DNA of 64,000 bases, from the NCBI RefSeq assembly GCF_030548295.1, contig NZ_JAUOSB010000002.1, positions 250,001 to 314,000 on the forward strand. Direction: 5' to 3'. The position numbers and the translations under genes were made by a program. Positions within the stretch are counted from its first letter, which is position 1. The number at the start of each line of letters is the position of its first letter. Origin of the DNA: Wenyingzhuangia sp. 2_MG-2023. GTDB lineage: Bacteria; Bacteroidota; Bacteroidia; Flavobacteriales; Flavobacteriaceae. The notes below the pieces were generated by a model. The model did no database searches and was not told the origin of the DNA. It worked only from the letters and a program-made list of their open reading frames with translations. Shown here piece after piece: positions 13,957 through 23,386 of the stretch.

Positions 13957-16900
13957 ATGAAAGAAAACACATATCAAAAATGGAACATAATCCTTGGATG
14001 GATTGTTTTTATCGCTTCTTTAATAACGTACACACTTACTTTAGAACCCACTGTTAGTTTTTGGGATTGTGGGGAATACATTTCAACTTCTGTGAAGCTA
14101 GAAGTAGGTCACCCACCAGGTGCTCCTTTATTTCAAATGCTGGGTGCCTTTTTTGCCATGTTTAGCGGTTCTAGTAGTAATGTTGCTTATATGGTAAACT
14201 TTATGTCTGGATTGGCAAGTGCCTTTACCATTCTATTCATGTTTTGGTCTTTGACGAATCTGATCAAAAGAGTAGCTATCAAAGACAGCGAACTAACCAC
14301 AAACAAAGGAATTGCTATTTTAGGTAGTGCTTTTGTAGGAAGTTTGACATATACTTTTTCTGATAGTTTTTGGTTTAGTGCTGTAGAAGCAGAAGTGTAT
14401 GCCATGTCTTCTTTTTTAATGGCTTTGTTGTTTTGGCTAGGTTTGAAATGGGAAAAATCCTTTTCTGAACCTCGTGGAAACAAATGGTTGATTTTAATTT
14501 CTTTGGTTATTGGTCTTTCTTTTGGAGTGCATATTTTATCTCTTTTGGTAATTCCTTCTATCGTTTTTATCTACCTAAACCATTATTATAAAAAATACAC
14601 AATCAAAAATTTCATCATTGCCAATGTGATTGCAATTGGTACCTTGATTTTTATCTTCAAGTTCCTTTTTCCATTTACCTTAAAATTCTTTAGTGCTTCT
14701 GAGTTGTTTTTCATCAACAACTTAGGGTTGCCTTTCCATACAGGAACAATCATTGCTGGAATTATTATTATTGTTGCTTTTTATTTTGGATTGAACTACA
14801 CCAGAAATCACAAACAATACTTAGCCAACACTGCTCTTTTATCCATCTTATTTGTAATGATTGGTTTTTCTTGTTGGCTGATGCTTCCTATTAGAGCAAA
14901 TACAAACACAACTATTAATGAAAATAATCCCTCATCCGCAAGAGAACTTTTAGCGTATTACAATCGTGAACAGTACGGGGATTCTAATATTTTTTACGAT
15001 ACTTATTACTCTTCTAAATACGACAGACAACCCGCTTTGGATGCTAATGGAGAACCTATAATGGAAGATGTAGAACCAAAATATGAAATGGACAAAGAGA
15101 GTGGTAAGTACATTATTGTAAACGACTACAAAAAAGTACGAGAAAAAACCTCTGACAAACACAAAGGTTTTATTCCTAGAATGGTAATGCCATCTTCTGA
15201 GCCTTATTACAAATCCATTGCCGGAATCCCTTCTAAAAGTCAAGAAAAACCAACATTTGCTCAAAACATTACCTTTATGGTAAAATACCAATTTGGGTAC
15301 ATGTATTTTAGATACTTGTTTTGGAATTTTATCGGAAAACAAAATGATGAACAAGGGAGAATGGATCCTTTTAACGGAAATTGGCTGTCTGGAATCAAAC
15401 CACTTGACCAATTTATGTTAGATCTTCCTCAAGACAATTTACCAACCGAAGTAAAAGAAAACAAAGGAAGAAATTTATATTACGGAATTCCTTTCTTATT
15501 AGGTATGATTGGTTTGTTTTACCAATCTAGCAAAGACAAAAGAAACTTTTACAATCTATTATTGTTCTTTGCTTTTACAGGGTTTGCAATTATATTTTAC
15601 ACCAACCCTAGACCTTTTGAGCCTAGAGAACGAGATTATGCTATTGTAGGATCTTTTTACATTTTTGCCATGTGGGTCGGTTTTGGAGTTTATGCTATTT
15701 TTGAAAAAATAGACAGCCTAAAATCATCCAAAGCAATTGCTGTAGCCATTCCTACTATTTGCCTTTTGGCCTCTCCTATTCTAATGGCTTCTCAAAACTG
15801 GGACGATCATGACAGATCTAACAAATACACTGCTTATTTTAACGCAAAAGCCTATTTAGATTCCTGTGATAAAAATGCCATCTTATTTACTATTGGTGAT
15901 AACGACACCTTTCCTCTTTGGTACATGCAAGAAGTAGAAGGCTATAGAACAGACATTAAAATCATCAATACAAGTTTGTTAGCTACAGATTGGTACATTG
16001 ATCAAATGAAGCGAAAAACTTATGATGCCGCACCTATTCCATCACAATTAACACACGAACAATATCGATTTGGAACTTTGGACGTAGCCTACCATACCGG
16101 ACAAGTAAAAGACCGATGGGACATTCACAACTTTATGAAATGGATCAGTGTTTCTAACAAAAAAACATACATTGAAATTTCTGAAGGAAAATACGAGAAG
16201 TTTTATCCTACCAACAAATTAAGATTGACTGTAGACAAACAAGCTGTATTGAAAAACGGAATTGTAAAACAAAAAGATGCTGATTTGATTGTTGACTATA
16301 TGGATTTAGATGTTGACGATAGAGGTTTGACAAAAAACAGAATTTTAATGTTGGATATTTTAGCCAACAACAACTGGGAAAGACCTATTTATTTTACAGG
16401 AGGATCTAATGCTGACGAAGAATATTTATGGCTAAAAGATCACTTGCAATTAGACGGATTGGCTTTTCAACTGGTTCCTATAAAAACCGAAAATAAATAC
16501 GGAATTTTAGGAATGGGTAGAGTTGACACTGACAAACTTTACGCTCAAATTAAAAACTGGGATTTTGGTCACCACGGAGAAGACTTTTATTTAGACCCAG
16601 AATCTAGAAAAAACTCTATTTCTTATAGAAATAATATTTCTAGATTGGTAGAAGCTCTTATAAACGAAGGAAAGCTAGACAAGGCAGAAGAAATGTTAGA
16701 CCTTAGTTACGAAAAAATGCCTATCGAAAAATACGAGCAATACGGTGTATGTTTAGGTTTTCCTGAGCAATACTACTTACTTAATAAGCCTGAAAAAGCT
16801 CAAAAAGCAGCAGATGTACTCATCAATATTTTTCAAGAAAAATTAATTTATTTCAGCAAATTAAACAGTTCAAACATCAATTATTTGTTTGATGAAATTG

Positions 16901-17031
16901 AAACTGAATTTAAACTATATCAAACCATAGCAGCCGATATTAATAAATACGAAAAAGACGAAACATACAAGAAAAAAGTGGAAGATGAATTTATTGCACA
17001 TATCAAGTTATTTGAAGATATGATGAACTAA
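13957..17031 (+). CDS. DUF2723 / TMEM260-like membrane protein, 1024 aa
   Basis: The N-terminus LEPTVSFWDCGEYISTSVKL, then GHPPGAPLFQMLG, is the DUF2723 signature, a GT-C-type fold related to TMEM260. About ten hydrophobic segments fill residues 10-320 and 510-620, and the C-terminal about 350 residues are soluble with an acidic domain (TIGDNDTFPLWYMQEVEG) and TPR-like helices (ALINEGKLDKAEEMLDLSYE). Full length for the family. Members are proposed lipid-linked glycosyltransferases acting at the inner membrane; the substrate here is not known. It is followed nine bases later by the deacetylase gene, with which it is probably co-transcribed. Confidence 0.85.
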   Translation: MKENTYQKWNIILGWIVFIASLITYTLTLEPTVSFWDCGEYISTSVKLEVGHPPGAPLFQMLGAFFAMFSGSSSNVAYMVNFMSGLASAFTILFMFWSLTNLIKRVAIKDSELTTNKGIAILGSAFVGSLTYTFSDSFWFSAVEAEVYAMSSFLMALLFWLGLKWEKSFSEPRGNKWLILISLVIGLSFGVHILSLLVIPSIVFIYLNHYYKKYTIKNFIIANVIAIGTLIFIFKFLFPFTLKFFSASELFFINNLGLPFHTGTIIAGIIIIVAFYFGLNYTRNHKQYLANTALLSILFVMIGFSCWLMLPIRANTNTTINENNPSSARELLAYYNREQYGDSNIFYDTYYSSKYDRQPALDANGEPIMEDVEPKYEMDKESGKYIIVNDYKKVREKTSDKHKGFIPRMVMPSSEPYYKSIAGIPSKSQEKPTFAQNITFMVKYQFGYMYFRYLFWNFIGKQNDEQGRMDPFNGNWLSGIKPLDQFMLDLPQDNLPTEVKENKGRNLYYGIPFLLGMIGLFYQSSKDKRNFYNLLLFFAFTGFAIIFYTNPRPFEPRERDYAIVGSFYIFAMWVGFGVYAIFEKIDSLKSSKAIAVAIPTICLLASPILMASQNWDDHDRSNKYTAYFNAKAYLDSCDKNAILFTIGDNDTFPLWYMQEVEGYRTDIKIINTSLLATDWYIDQMKRKTYDAAPIPSQLTHEQYRFGTLDVAYHTGQVKDRWDIHNFMKWISVSNKKTYIEISEGKYEKFYPTNKLRLTVDKQAVLKNGIVKQKDADLIVDYMDLDVDDRGLTKNRILMLDILANNNWERPIYFTGGSNADEEYLWLKDHLQLDGLAFQLVPIKTENKYGILGMGRVDTDKLYAQIKNWDFGHHGEDFYLDPESRKNSISYRNNISRLVEALINEGKLDKAEEMLDLSYEKMPIEKYEQYGVCLGFPEQYYLLNKPEKAQKAADVLINIFQEKLIYFSKLNSSNINYLFDEIETEFKLYQTIAADINKYEKDETYKKKVEDEFIAHIKLFEDMMN

Positions 17032-17039
17032 TCTCCACC

Positions 17040-17669
17040 ATGAGAACGTATCCTATTAAAATTCCAAAACTACTCAAATCCATTTTTCACAAATGGATTT
17101 GGGCTTTTAACACCACTAGTAAAGAAGTATACCTTACATTTGACGATGGTCCAATTCCTGAAATAACACCTTGGGTTGTGCAACTGTTAGCACAATACAA
17201 CGCCAAAGCTACTTTTTTTTGTATTGGAGACAACATCCAAAAACATCCTGATGTTTTTAAACTTTTGCTTGACAGCCATCACAAAATTGGCAATCATACA
17301 TTCAACCACCTAAAAGGATGGGGATGCAAACCAAATAAATACATTGATAATATTTTAAAAGCAGAAAAATTCATACCAGAAACTAGCTCTAAATTGTTTA
17401 GACCTCCTTATGGAAAAATCACTTTAGAACAATCCAAATCTCTGAGAACTCTTGGCTATAAAATTGTGATGTGGGAAATACTAAGTGCTGATTTTGACAC
17501 AAAAATAACTACTGAAGAATGTACTGAAAATGTATTAAAAAATATACAAAATGGAAGCATCATCGTTTTTCACGACAGCAAAAAAGCTTTTCCTAGACTA
17601 AAAGAAACACTCCCTAAGGTCTTAGCTAAATTGCACAAAAAAGGATATCAATTTAAAACTATTGGTTAA
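17040..17669 (+). CDS. Polysaccharide deacetylase (NodB-type), 209 aa
   Basis: The NodB domain is complete: motif 1 YLTFDDGPIPE (metal and catalytic Asp), motif 2 HKIGNHTFNH (metal His), motif 3 LFRPPYGKI, and a C-terminal SIIVFHDSKKA. It removes acetyl groups from N-acetylated sugars such as chitin or peptidoglycan. No signal peptide is evident, though an N-terminal basic stretch is present. It directly follows the DUF2723 gene and ends overlapping the convergent thioredoxin-like gene by four bases. Confidence 0.9.
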   Translation: MRTYPIKIPKLLKSIFHKWIWAFNTTSKEVYLTFDDGPIPEITPWVVQLLAQYNAKATFFCIGDNIQKHPDVFKLLLDSHHKIGNHTFNHLKGWGCKPNKYIDNILKAEKFIPETSSKLFRPPYGKITLEQSKSLRTLGYKIVMWEILSADFDTKITTEECTENVLKNIQNGSIIVFHDSKKAFPRLKETLPKVLAKLHKKGYQFKTIG

Positions 17670-17965
17670 ACATACTGCTGTACCAAACTAATCAATGTAT
17701 TGGCATCTTGCTCTCCAGAATGTCTCCATTTCATTTCTCCATTTTTGTAGATCACAAAAGTAGGATTTGCCTTAACCTTCAAAGCGCTGGCTAAAATTTC
17801 ATTTTTCTGAATGTCAATTTTAATGACTTTTGCTTTGTCTCCCAAAGCAGCAACCACGTCTTTTAAAACCATTCCAGTCGGCTCTTCTTCTTCATCACTC
17901 CATTGAGCATAAAAATCGATTAAAACGGGAATGTCAACCTTGATCAAATCACCAAACTTAGTCAT
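17666..17965 (-). CDS. Thioredoxin-fold protein without CXXC, 99 aa
   Basis: The fold is clear: VLIDFYAQWSDEEEEPTGM (strand and active-site loop), VIKIDIQKN, LKVKANPTFVIYKNGEMKWR with the cis-proline, and a final helix. The CGPC site is replaced by SDEEEEPTG, so no dithiol chemistry is possible. I think a redox-silent subfamily of this kind occurs in Flavobacteriaceae. It may act as a binding or scaffold protein. Convergent with the deacetylase gene. Confidence 0.8.
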   Translation of the reverse strand: MTKFGDLIKVDIPVLIDFYAQWSDEEEEPTGMVLKDVVAALGDKAKVIKIDIQKNEILASALKVKANPTFVIYKNGEMKWRHSGEQDANTLISLVQQYV

Positions 17966-18191
17966 ATGTAATTATTTTAAAATTCACTACATCAAACTGT
18001 TATTCTCTTGTAATGACTCCTTTTTCAATGCAATATAACTTTTTTTCGAATTATACAAAAAAACAGAACTATATTTTTACGTATTTCATCTGATTTCTTA
18101 ACAAAGAAGATCAAAAACCAACGAAAACAAACACTGCTCGTTTCAATTTCATCACTTTTTGCCTACATTTACGCTACATTAAATTTCACTC

Positions 18192-20996
18192 ATGGCTTCA
18201 CAAAAAAGACTGTTTTTACTGGATGCATTTGCCTTAATTTTTAGAGGGTATTACGCTTTGATAAAAAACCCAAGAATCAACTCCAAAGGAATGGATACTT
18301 CGGCTATTTTAGGTTTTACCAATTCTTTATTAGACGTTATCAAAAGAGAAAAACCAGAATTGCTAGCCGTTGCTTTTGACAAAGGAGGCTCCGTTTCTAG
18401 AACAGAATCTTTTGAAGCTTACAAAGCCAACAGACAAGAAACACCCGAAGCTATCAAAATAGCGATTCCTTACATTCATGAAATTTTGAATGCTATGAAT
18501 ATCCCCATCATAGAAAAAGAAGGGTTTGAAGCAGATGACTTGATTGGAACCATTGCCAAACAAGCCGAAAAAGAAGGTTGTCAGGTGTATATGGTAACTC
18601 CAGACAAAGATTACGCTCAGTTGGTTTCTGAAAATATTTTTATGTACAAACCCGCACGAATGGGGAACGGGATTGAAATCTGGGATTTAGAAAAAGTAAA
18701 AGAAAAATTTGAGGTAGAAAATCCGCTACAAGTAATTGACTACCTAGGAATGATGGGAGATGCTGCAGACAACATACCTGGACTTCCAGGAGTTGGAGAC
18801 AAAACAGCAAAAAAATTCATCAAACAATACGGTTCTATGGAAAACCTTTTGGCAAATACTCATGAGCTAAAAGGTAAAATGAAAGAAAAAATTGAAGACA
18901 ATAAAGAATTAGGAATATTATCCAAACAACTTGCAACCATTATTTTAGACTGCCCTGTAACCTATCACGAAGAGGATTACACTTTATGCAAACCTAATAT
19001 AGAGCAAACAACCAAAATATTTCAAGAATTAGAATTTAGAAGAATTGCAGATGCGGTCAACAAATTATTTGACATGACTCCTTCTACAGAAGTTACACAA
19101 CAAGCTCCCAAAGAAACTGTGGCTGCCAACACAACAGACAGTCAATTAGATTTGTTTGGAAATCCCGATGCCAACACCACTACATCTTCTTTTGGATACA
19201 AAACCATTGCCAGCAATAAACCTATTTATCAATATTTAAATACTACAATTGCAAGACAACTATTCATCAAAAAATTATCAAAACAAACCAAAGTTGCTTT
19301 TGAAATAATTACAGAAAGAGAAAATTTTGTAGACACTATTATTGGGTTTGGTTTTTCTTACGAAGCTACCACAGGTTACTACATTCCTATTTCAGAAAAT
19401 AAAAATGAAATTTTAAATGATTTGAGACCTTTTTTTGAAAGTGAAGTCATTGAAAAGGTTGCATACGATCTAAAAAGCAATATCAAATATTTGGCTCATT
19501 ACAACATTCAATTGAAAGGCCCTATTTTTGACATTAGTCTTGCTCATTACTTGTTGCATCCAGACATGAGACACCAATTAGATGTACTGTCTGAAACTTA
19601 TTTAAAATACGAAGTTACACATCAAGATAACGTGATTGGAAAAGGAAGAAACAAGTTAAAATTAGTAGATGTTGATTTGAACATCACCACACCTTATTGT
19701 TGTGAACAATCTGATGTTTGTTTGCAATTAGAAAGTTTATTTAGAAAAGAATTGAATCAGAACAATCTTGAAAACTTATACGATCGCATTGAACTCCCTT
19801 TACTAAAAGTACTAGCTACTATGGAATTAGAAGGAATCAATTTAGATGTTGATTATTTAAAAAATCTATCTATAGACCTTACTAGTGACATATTAACTTT
19901 AGAAAGAGACATTCATTCCTTAGCTGGAGAAGAATTCAACATTGCATCCCCTAAACAATTAGGAATTGTATTGTTTGAAAACTTGAAATTAATTGAAAAA
20001 CCAAAAAAAACCAAAACGGGTCAGTATGCTACAGGAGAAGATATTTTAAGCAAATTGGCAACAGACCATGAAATAGTTGCTAAAATATTAGAATATAGAG
20101 GATTGGTAAAGTTGAAAAATACGTATGTAGATTCGCTACCTAACGAAGTACACCCAATTACAAAAAGAGTACACACCACCTACAGTCAAGCAACTGCTGC
20201 TACAGGTAGATTGAGTTCTAACAATCCAAACTTACAAAACATTCCTATCCGAACCGAAAGAGGAAAACAAATTCGTAAAGCATTCATCAAAAGAAACGAA
20301 GATTACGTGCTTTTTGCTGCCGATTATTCTCAAATAGAATTGCGTTTGATTGCTGAATTGAGTAAAGACCCTGAAATGCTAGCTTCTTTTCAAAACGGAG
20401 ATGACATTCACAAATCTACTGCTGCCAAAGTTTTTGGAGTTCCTTTAGAAGAGGTAACCCGTGAACAACGTAGTCAAGCCAAAACGGTGAATTTTGGAAT
20501 TATATATGGTGTTTCTGCCTTTGGGTTGAGCCAACAAACCAATTTGAGCAGAAAAGAATCTAAAGAATTGATAGATACCTATTACGAAACGTATCCTACT
20601 TTAAAAAAATACATGGCCAATCAGGTAACTTTTGCTAAAGAAAATGGCTATGTAAAAACACTATTAGACAGACGTAGATATTTAAAAAACATCAACTCTG
20701 CCAATGCTATTGTTCGTTCTGCTGATGAACGAAATGCTGTAAATGCTCCAATACAAGGAACTGCTGCCGACATTATTAAAATAGCCATGATTGACATTCA
20801 ACAAGCATTAGAAGAAGGAAACTACAAAAGTAAAATGTTGCTACAAGTACATGATGAATTGGTGTTTGACATGCACAAAGAAGAAATTGACACGCTAAAA
20901 CCATTAATTGTTTCTAAAATGGAAAATGCATATAAATTAAGTGTCCCTCTAGTAGTTGATACTGACATGGGAGACAATTGGTTAGATGCTCACTAA
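18192..20996 (+). CDS. polA: DNA polymerase I with degenerate 3'-5' exonuclease
   Basis: The N-terminal 290 residues are a FEN-type 5' nuclease (FEADDLIGT, MMGDAADNIPGLPGVGDKTA). Residues about 345-530 form an exonuclease fold in which the usual FDTET is FEIIT (residues 370-374) and the aspartate of the second motif is Asn430 (DLKSNIKYL); only the third motif (CCEQSD) keeps its Asp. Residues 560-934 are an intact polymerase: DYSQIELRLIAELS, QAKTVNFGIIYGVSAFG, LLQVHDELVFD. It repairs and fills DNA, probably without proofreading. Confidence 0.95.
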   Translation: MASQKRLFLLDAFALIFRGYYALIKNPRINSKGMDTSAILGFTNSLLDVIKREKPELLAVAFDKGGSVSRTESFEAYKANRQETPEAIKIAIPYIHEILNAMNIPIIEKEGFEADDLIGTIAKQAEKEGCQVYMVTPDKDYAQLVSENIFMYKPARMGNGIEIWDLEKVKEKFEVENPLQVIDYLGMMGDAADNIPGLPGVGDKTAKKFIKQYGSMENLLANTHELKGKMKEKIEDNKELGILSKQLATIILDCPVTYHEEDYTLCKPNIEQTTKIFQELEFRRIADAVNKLFDMTPSTEVTQQAPKETVAANTTDSQLDLFGNPDANTTTSSFGYKTIASNKPIYQYLNTTIARQLFIKKLSKQTKVAFEIITERENFVDTIIGFGFSYEATTGYYIPISENKNEILNDLRPFFESEVIEKVAYDLKSNIKYLAHYNIQLKGPIFDISLAHYLLHPDMRHQLDVLSETYLKYEVTHQDNVIGKGRNKLKLVDVDLNITTPYCCEQSDVCLQLESLFRKELNQNNLENLYDRIELPLLKVLATMELEGINLDVDYLKNLSIDLTSDILTLERDIHSLAGEEFNIASPKQLGIVLFENLKLIEKPKKTKTGQYATGEDILSKLATDHEIVAKILEYRGLVKLKNTYVDSLPNEVHPITKRVHTTYSQATAATGRLSSNNPNLQNIPIRTERGKQIRKAFIKRNEDYVLFAADYSQIELRLIAELSKDPEMLASFQNGDDIHKSTAAKVFGVPLEEVTREQRSQAKTVNFGIIYGVSAFGLSQQTNLSRKESKELIDTYYETYPTLKKYMANQVTFAKENGYVKTLLDRRRYLKNINSANAIVRSADERNAVNAPIQGTAADIIKIAMIDIQQALEEGNYKSKMLLQVHDELVFDMHKEEIDTLKPLIVSKMENAYKLSVPLVVDTDMGDNWLDAH

Positions 20997-21034
20997 CATC
21001 TCTTAGGCACTAAGCCATAAAGTGTGTAAGTTTT

Positions 21035-21069
21035 AAAAACAGGGTTTAAAATGTTCTAACCCTGTTTTT
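21035..21069 (+). terminator. polA terminator
   Basis: AAAAACAGGGTT and AACCCTGTTTTT flank an 11-base loop, followed by a T-run, directly after polA. Confidence 0.8.
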
Positions 21070-21087
21070 TTTATAATTCTAAAAAAG

Positions 21088-22524
21088 TTAATTAACAATT
21101 ATTTTAGATCGCTGTATTTTTCCTTCTGAATTTTTAGCCATCAAGATATACACTCCTTTTTTAAGGTTTTCATTAGCTATTTGTTGCCCTAATGCATTAA
21201 ACACATGAATTTCAACGTTTTCTAGGTTAGCAACTACCTTTCTTTTAACAATCTCAAACACCAATTTTTCTACGTTATGTTCTGTTGTAGAAAGTGTTAG
21301 TAAATCATTTTTATACACCCTAACATGACCTGAATTAATACCTCCTCCATCGTTATAAGAACCTCCAACAGCAACAATAGCACCATTATCGCTTAAAGCA
21401 ATAGAAGACCCAAAATCATCTTTACTAGCTTCTCCAACAATTGTTGACGATATTTGATTCCAAGAGTTATTTTCTAGATTATAAATTTGAGCAATTCCTC
21501 TACTTGCACCAAACTCACCCCTACCACTAGAACCAACAGCCAATGCTGTACCATCAGTATTCAAACTTACAGACCTCCCAAAATTTATACTCTCAACCTT
21601 ACCTGTTAAATCATTACCAACCTGTACCCAATCATTAGATTCATACTTATAAACTCTAGCAAAACCTGCTTCTATATTACCACCTACCTCACTATACGGC
21701 GAACCAAAAGCAATCATATTACCATCACCACTTATTGTAACTGAAGATCCAAAATAACCTTGTTCATCAACTCCTATGATTGAATTTCCTTTCATTGACC
21801 AAACTCCTGATATATTTTGAAAAACCATTACCCTTCCATCTTCTGTTCCATCATTATCACCATTATACAGATTGTTACCAACAATTAAAACATCACCAAC
21901 ATCATTAAACTCTAAAGATTCACCATTTAAAAAATTCCTCTCACCATTAAGATGAATTTCATGCGCTAAATTCCAATCAACTCCTGTAAAATAATAGATA
22001 TTAATCGTATTACTCAGACAGGTTGCTACAATAGAACCGTTTGCGTTTAATGCTATATCAGAGCCAATACTACCACCAATTCCATTACCATTAATAGTAC
22101 TTCCAAACTGAACCCAACTGTCATTTGAATTTATATACACTTTTATTTCTCCATTATCGGAATTATTCACCAAAGCATCTGCACCTGGTATTCCAACCGC
22201 AAGCACATTTCCATTCTTAGACAAGTCTATTCCACTCCCAAAATAATCTCCTATAGCCTCTCCGTTTAAATCGCCGCCTATTTGTTGCCATGTATCATTA
22301 ACATTTTTAAAGACCTTAACTTTTCCAGAGGTACCTCCATTAACATCATTATCAGGAGCACTTATAGCCACTATGCTTCCATCTCCAGAGATAGACAATT
22401 GGTCAGAATTCGCTGAATAATCATAGGCTGCATCCCCATCAATATCATTACCAACTTGTGCCCATTGAGCAAAATTTTGTTGACTAATAAATAGTATAAT
22501 TATTACAAGTAATTTTGTTTTCAT
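21088..22524 (-). CDS. Secreted type IX cargo with beta-propeller-like repeats, 478 aa
   Basis: I start at the Met at 22,524, where MKTKLLVIIILFISQQNFA is a clean signal peptide; an upstream in-frame Met would bury it. The mature part has about seven repeats built around ISGDG.VAISAP/ALSDNGAIVAVG with VRVYKN strands, an FG-GAP/WD-like propeller pattern. The last 80 residues (EIHVFNALGQQIANENLKKG, then VYILMAKNSEGKIQRSKIIV) are a type A type-IX secretion sorting domain, so the protein is exported and attached to the surface or released. Confidence 0.8.
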   Translation of the reverse strand: MKTKLLVIIILFISQQNFAQWAQVGNDIDGDAAYDYSANSDQLSISGDGSIVAISAPDNDVNGGTSGKVKVFKNVNDTWQQIGGDLNGEAIGDYFGSGIDLSKNGNVLAVGIPGADALVNNSDNGEIKVYINSNDSWVQFGSTINGNGIGGSIGSDIALNANGSIVATCLSNTINIYYFTGVDWNLAHEIHLNGERNFLNGESLEFNDVGDVLIVGNNLYNGDNDGTEDGRVMVFQNISGVWSMKGNSIIGVDEQGYFGSSVTISGDGNMIAFGSPYSEVGGNIEAGFARVYKYESNDWVQVGNDLTGKVESINFGRSVSLNTDGTALAVGSSGRGEFGASRGIAQIYNLENNSWNQISSTIVGEASKDDFGSSIALSDNGAIVAVGGSYNDGGGINSGHVRVYKNDLLTLSTTEHNVEKLVFEIVKRKVVANLENVEIHVFNALGQQIANENLKKGVYILMAKNSEGKIQRSKIIVN

Positions 22525-22655
22525 AGTTTTATATTTAATTAGGACTATAAAAATATTTTTATAAATATAAAGCCGCAAAGTATATTGTATAGATGGCACT
22601 ATAAAGTGTATAATTGAATATTACGATACACTCATAAAAAAGGTATCTTAGAAAA

Positions 22656-23381
22656 ATGATTAAATGTATTGTAATTGATGATGAGCCTAACGCTATAGAA
22701 AACCTTGTGATTGAATTGGAAATACACAAAACCATTCACATTTTAAAAACATTTCTTAACGCCAAAGAAGCATTAAATTACCTGAACAACAACATTGTTG
22801 ATTTGGTGTTTTTAGATATTGAAATGCCTTTTATGAATGGGTTTCAATTACTACAAGAAGTAGACCTTCAAAACTTTGACATTGTAATAACAACCGCCTA
22901 TAACAATTATGCTATTAAAGCATTTAAACACAATGCTATAGATTATTTGTTAAAACCCATAAATAGCGAAGAACTAGCTGTTACGGTTGAAAAAATAAAT
23001 TCAAAATTTTTAACTTCTCAAAAAAACGCAAGCTCTATACTTCTTGCTCTTAATGAGCTTGCTAGTCCTAAAAAAATAGCTTTTAAAAACAACGGTAAAT
23101 TGATGTTTTTTGAGCCAAATGAAATTAGTCATGTTATTTCTGACGGAAATTATTCTAAAGTGTTTCTTTCCAATAAAGAAACACTTTATTTAACTAAAAA
23201 AATAAAAGAAATCGAAGAGTTATTGCCCAATCACCTTTTTTTAAGGGTTCATAATTCTTACATCATAAATATTCAAAAAATTAAAAGTTTTGTTGTGGCT
23301 GATAATTTTATCATTTTAAAAAACAATATCAATATCCCTGTATCCAAAACCTATAAAAGCATTTTATTAACCAAAATATAG
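22656..23381 (+). CDS. LytTR response regulator, 241 aa
   Basis: A receiver domain (IVIDDEPNAIENL, phospho-acceptor Asp54 in VFLDIEMPF, lysine in DYLLKPI) is followed by a LytTR DNA-binding domain (SDGNYSKVFLS, ELLPNHLFLRVHNSYIINIQ). Six bases later comes its histidine kinase, so the two form a two-component operon. Targets are not visible. Confidence 0.92.
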   Translation: MIKCIVIDDEPNAIENLVIELEIHKTIHILKTFLNAKEALNYLNNNIVDLVFLDIEMPFMNGFQLLQEVDLQNFDIVITTAYNNYAIKAFKHNAIDYLLKPINSEELAVTVEKINSKFLTSQKNASSILLALNELASPKKIAFKNNGKLMFFEPNEISHVISDGNYSKVFLSNKETLYLTKKIKEIEELLPNHLFLRVHNSYIINIQKIKSFVVADNFIILKNNINIPVSKTYKSILLTKI

Positions 23382-23386
23382 GGCAT

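Noticed and set aside
14950-15411. 153-residue minus-strand frame
   Set aside because: Antisense of the DUF2723 gene with no coherent domain.
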